DNA of 8,068 nucleotides, from positions 1-8,068 of the forward strand of contig JAGWYC010000082.1 in the NCBI GenBank assembly GCA_018969565.1. The letters are read 5' to 3'. The DNA is from Bacteroidota bacterium (GTDB lineage: Bacteria; Bacteroidota; Bacteroidia; NS11-12g; UBA955). This document shows positions 5,583-8,068 of the stretch, piece after piece. The notes beneath the pieces were generated by a model. The model did not search any database. It was not told where the DNA came from and worked only from the letters and a program-made list of their open reading frames with translations. Both the position numbers and the translations under genes were made by a program. Numbering within the stretch: position 1 is the stretch's first letter; the number at the start of each line of letters is the position of its first letter.

Positions 5583-7499
5583 TCAGGATTTAATATGCTG
5601 AAGAAAAACGCTATACGTGGCACAGCGGAACACAAACCCGGCCAGCGTTGCATCCCGTTCTAATGTATGACCTTCCAACTTCAATAATGCAGTTTTATGC
5701 ACACCACATTCCGGCAAAGCATCTATCCAAGAAAGCATGAATGGCAGTGCCTCGGCAGTCAGGGCCGCATCGGGCATGGAAAATCCTTTCTTGTCCTTAC
5801 GCCAGCTTATACTTTCAGGTATGTATGCCTGTGAAAGTTCCCTCAGCGGATATTTGGTAAAACCATTCCGGATTTTGTTTTCTGACGGAATAGACCAGGC
5901 CATTTGCGCCAGAATTTGGTCATCGGCAAAGGGATTACGCGATTCCACACTGTGTGCCATACTATTGCGGTCTTCCCATTGCAGCATTTGACCCAGTTTC
6001 ATGCCGTAATAATCATCTTTCAGCCTTCCGTCCAGAAGCGCATCAGGCAAAATGGGTTCCGGCAGGGATTCAAATAAATCAGCATGCACAAAGGAAGTAA
6101 ACGATTTGCGCCTGAGCGCGCGAAGTTGCCAACGGTCTGCGCCTAAACGCCGCTGCAATCCGTCCTTCAGACGCAGTTTCATCCACTCCACGGTATTGAG
6201 TCCGGAATTGGCTAAATGAAGCAGGAACTCTTTCCGTTGTTTCCATCCCACATCTCGGAACCAGGCCGGTAAATATGCGGGGTAGCCAGCAAACAGCTCA
6301 TCAGCACCTTGTCCGTTGAGCATTACTTTGATTCCATGTGCGTTTGCTGCAGTGCAAAGCCGATAATGTGCCAGATTATTCCAGGCTGCTGCCGGAAGAT
6401 CGGCTGCGGCAACTAATTGAGGGATGAGCCTTGCATCTTGGGCTCCAATGGAAACTTCAATGCGTTTGACACCGGTAAATCCGGCAATTTGCCGCTGCCA
6501 TTCACTTTCGTCAACATTGGGATCGGAGGAAGTGGCACTGAAGGCCAGCATTCCTGGTACTTGTTTTGGAAAAAGTGAGGCGGCCACGCCTAAAATCAGC
6601 GAGCTGTCAAGCCCTCCGCTGGCAGCAAAACCCACGGGTACTTCTGCTTCTATGCGCTGCTGAACCGAACGGCGCAACACCGTTTGCAACGTTTCAGACA
6701 GCCTATTACCCTGATGTGAAATCAGCTTTTCATGATGTAGTTCCGCATCCTGCAGACGAATCTGCAAAACGCTTCCTGGTTCCAATGCGTAAATATCCTG
6801 AAACCAGGTATCCCGATGAGTGTTCAGCGTCCGACCATAGGTAAGAAATGTGGCAGCCTGCTGCGGGTTGATATGAACTTGTTGCTGTAACTCCCTGAGG
6901 ACTTTCGTTTCGCTGCTGAATGCAAAAAAATCAGGCGTATCCAGATAAAACAGGGGTTTCACGCCGGGTGAATCACGAAACAAGGTCCAGGTGCCTTCTT
7001 TCGCATCGGCAATACATCCCGCAAAGAATCCGTTGATGCGACTTAGAAACGCAGGGCCTTCTTCCATCCAGCCTTTCAATAGCACTTCGGTATCAGAATG
7101 GCTGAAAAAACGAACCCCTTTTGATTGCAATTGGTGTTTCAGTTCACGGAAGTTGAAAATTTCTCCGTTGAATATCAGGCGGTAACGCCCTGTTTCATCG
7201 GCCATGGGCTGATGTGCGTTCTGGGAAAGGTCCACAATGGACAAACGGCGATGGCCCATGGCGGCGATAGCCTGGTCTGTAATCAGCGTAGCTTCTGTGA
7301 TTTGCAGATGCTGCGGAAAGGCACCTGCTGCGGTATCATCCAGACGGACATCAGAAAATCGTTGGCCTTCCGGCATCAGGAAACAGGCACCTTCACTGTC
7401 GGGGCCGCGGTGCTTTAGCTGCCTGTTCATGCGGCTGATGCGGGGCAGCGCAGCCTCGGCATTTCTGTTTTTCCTGATATATCCGTTGATGCCGCACAT
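5583..7499 (-). CDS. asnB: Asparagine synthase (glutamine-hydrolysing) family amidotransferase
   Basis: 638-aa class II amidotransferase. The N-terminal glutaminase domain (about 2-225) has nucleophile C2 in MCGINGYI, RGPD at 31-34, GHRRLSIVD at 82-90, NGE at 111-113 and a D136-T-E turn. The synthetase domain (about 265-638) has the PP-loop SGGLDSS at 294-300, NGQGADELFAGY at 395-406 and SVESRNPFADD, equivalent to the EVRxPFLD motif. Both active sites look intact. C2 must become N-terminal after Met removal, which fixes the ATG at 7499. Known chemistry: glutamine plus ATP amidates aspartate. Located between a glycosyltransferase and a flippase, it may instead amidate a uronic acid or other carboxylate of a surface glycan; this is inferred from context. 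Residues about 43-76 appear to be an insertion between RGPDSEG and GHRRLS. Gaps: 2 bp after the glycosyltransferase, 3 bp before the flippase. Confidence 0.92.
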   Translation of the reverse strand: MCGINGYIRKNRNAEAALPRISRMNRQLKHRGPDSEGACFLMPEGQRFSDVRLDDTAAGAFPQHLQITEATLITDQAIAAMGHRRLSIVDLSQNAHQPMADETGRYRLIFNGEIFNFRELKHQLQSKGVRFFSHSDTEVLLKGWMEEGPAFLSRINGFFAGCIADAKEGTWTLFRDSPGVKPLFYLDTPDFFAFSSETKVLRELQQQVHINPQQAATFLTYGRTLNTHRDTWFQDIYALEPGSVLQIRLQDAELHHEKLISHQGNRLSETLQTVLRRSVQQRIEAEVPVGFAASGGLDSSLILGVAASLFPKQVPGMLAFSATSSDPNVDESEWQRQIAGFTGVKRIEVSIGAQDARLIPQLVAAADLPAAAWNNLAHYRLCTAANAHGIKVMLNGQGADELFAGYPAYLPAWFRDVGWKQRKEFLLHLANSGLNTVEWMKLRLKDGLQRRLGADRWQLRALRRKSFTSFVHADLFESLPEPILPDALLDGRLKDDYYGMKLGQMLQWEDRNSMAHSVESRNPFADDQILAQMAWSIPSENKIRNGFTKYPLRELSQAYIPESISWRKDKKGFSMPDAALTAEALPFMLSWIDALPECGVHKTALLKLEGHTLERDATLAGFVFRCATYSVFLQHIKS

Positions 7500-7501
7500 G
7501 T

Positions 7502-8068
7502 TCAGCAGAGTTCTTTTATCCAGTGGTCGAAAGCATCCAGCAAGGCTTTCTGATTGAACAGTTGTTGTGCTTCAGCAGCAATCCGGGCATGGTCCCATGG
7601 CTGACTTCCTGCACAAAAACTACGCATACAGATGTAAAGGCTCTCCGGGTCGTCGGCATCAGCGCGCAGGCCCCAATGCGGCTGCATATAAGTTTCGGGG
7701 CCTCCGCAGGCGGTGTAGATGGCCGGCGTGCCGTGCAAGAGTCCTTCGGCAATACTTAAGGCAAAGGTTTCAAAGCGGCTGAAAGAAACAACGGCAGTAG
7801 CTGTTCCATAGAGCCTGCTCAGTTCTTTTCGGGAACATACTCCGGTAAATTCCAAACCCGGAACGTGTTCCAGATCTCTGCGGTAGTCCTCCGGTACATT
7901 TCCGGCCATGGTCATACGCGCTTCCGGAAATTCCTCCCGAAGTTTTTGAAACACCAAGGCCACGATTCTGGATTGCTTATGTTCCTCGCGGAAATTGCTG
8001 ACATGCAGGAAATGTGGCAGCGTGCTGCGAGGGGCTTGTACTTCAGGTTCATGCACCACATTCATCAA
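7502..8068 (-). CDS. GT4-family glycosyltransferase, C-terminal domain (5' end outside the window)
   Basis: The visible 188 residues form the C-terminal, donor-binding Rossmann domain of a GT-B fold enzyme. The signature is the EX7E motif, E100 and E108 in SRFETFALSIAEGLLHGTPAI, followed by the CGGPETY loop. Upstream are HVSNFREEHKQ, a donor-phosphate loop, and MTMAGNVPEDYRRDLE and LEFTGVCSRKELSRLYGTA, the standard order in GT4. The opening NVVHEPEV matches the linker after the acceptor domain (typically IPNVVD), so the frame continues beyond 8068 and the N-terminal domain is missing only because the window ends. The first visible TTG/ATG codons should not be taken as the start. Its TGA (7504-7502) lies 2 bp before the asnB ATG, so the two are in one operon. 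It probably transfers a sugar from a nucleotide donor to a growing glycan; specificity cannot be read. Confidence 0.9.
   Translation of the reverse strand: MMNVVHEPEVQAPRSTLPHFLHVSNFREEHKQSRIVALVFQKLREEFPEARMTMAGNVPEDYRRDLEHVPGLEFTGVCSRKELSRLYGTATAVVSFSRFETFALSIAEGLLHGTPAIYTACGGPETYMQPHWGLRADADDPESLYICMRSFCAGSQPWDHARIAAEAQQLFNQKALLDAFDHWIKELC

Overview
The window looks like a Bacteroidota chromosome, probably from an environmental, moderately GC-rich lineage. The basis is a Bacteroidota-style 4Fe-4S ferredoxin, a signal-peptide-less SH3b-NlpC/P60 protein beside it, near absence of Shine-Dalgarno sequences, and a TAnnTTTG-like promoter box. These are judgements from remembered family patterns; no search was run.

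Layout. (1) 3-683 (+): a REP-associated tyrosine transposase (RAYT, IS200/Y1 family). Its central variable segment is full of palindromes, including two oppositely oriented copies of one hairpin, and a 30-bp in-frame tandem duplication. (2) 697-1203 (-): a small YfcE-type metallophosphoesterase, convergent with the transposase; a 7-bp hairpin spans both stop codons. (3) 1204-1278: a divergent promoter region with a near-symmetric inverted repeat. (4) 1279-3983 (+): probable operon of ferredoxin, cytoplasmic-type NlpC/P60 peptidase (TGATG overlap with the ferredoxin) and peptide chain release factor 3 (prfC). (5) 3984-4343: a repeat-rich convergent intergenic region with a second, unrelated family of REP-like inverted repeats, one of which has expanded into six tandem 14-bp units. 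(6) 4344-8068 (-): the end of a surface-polysaccharide operon, transcribed right to left: GT4 glycosyltransferase (N-terminus outside the window), AsnB-type glutamine amidotransferase, and Wzx-like flippase, with gaps of only 2 and 3 bp.

How the genes work together. The right-hand cluster reads as assembly of a glycan (glycosyltransferase), its probable amidation (AsnB-type enzyme) and its export across the inner membrane (flippase). The central operon is housekeeping: electron transfer, murein-peptide hydrolysis and translation termination. No CRISPR array, tRNA or rRNA was seen, and I find no convincing wholly new multi-gene system. The most unusual material is the palindromic DNA: hairpins carried inside the transposase reading frame, with a compensatory base-pair change between two inverted copies, and the amplified half-element downstream of prfC.
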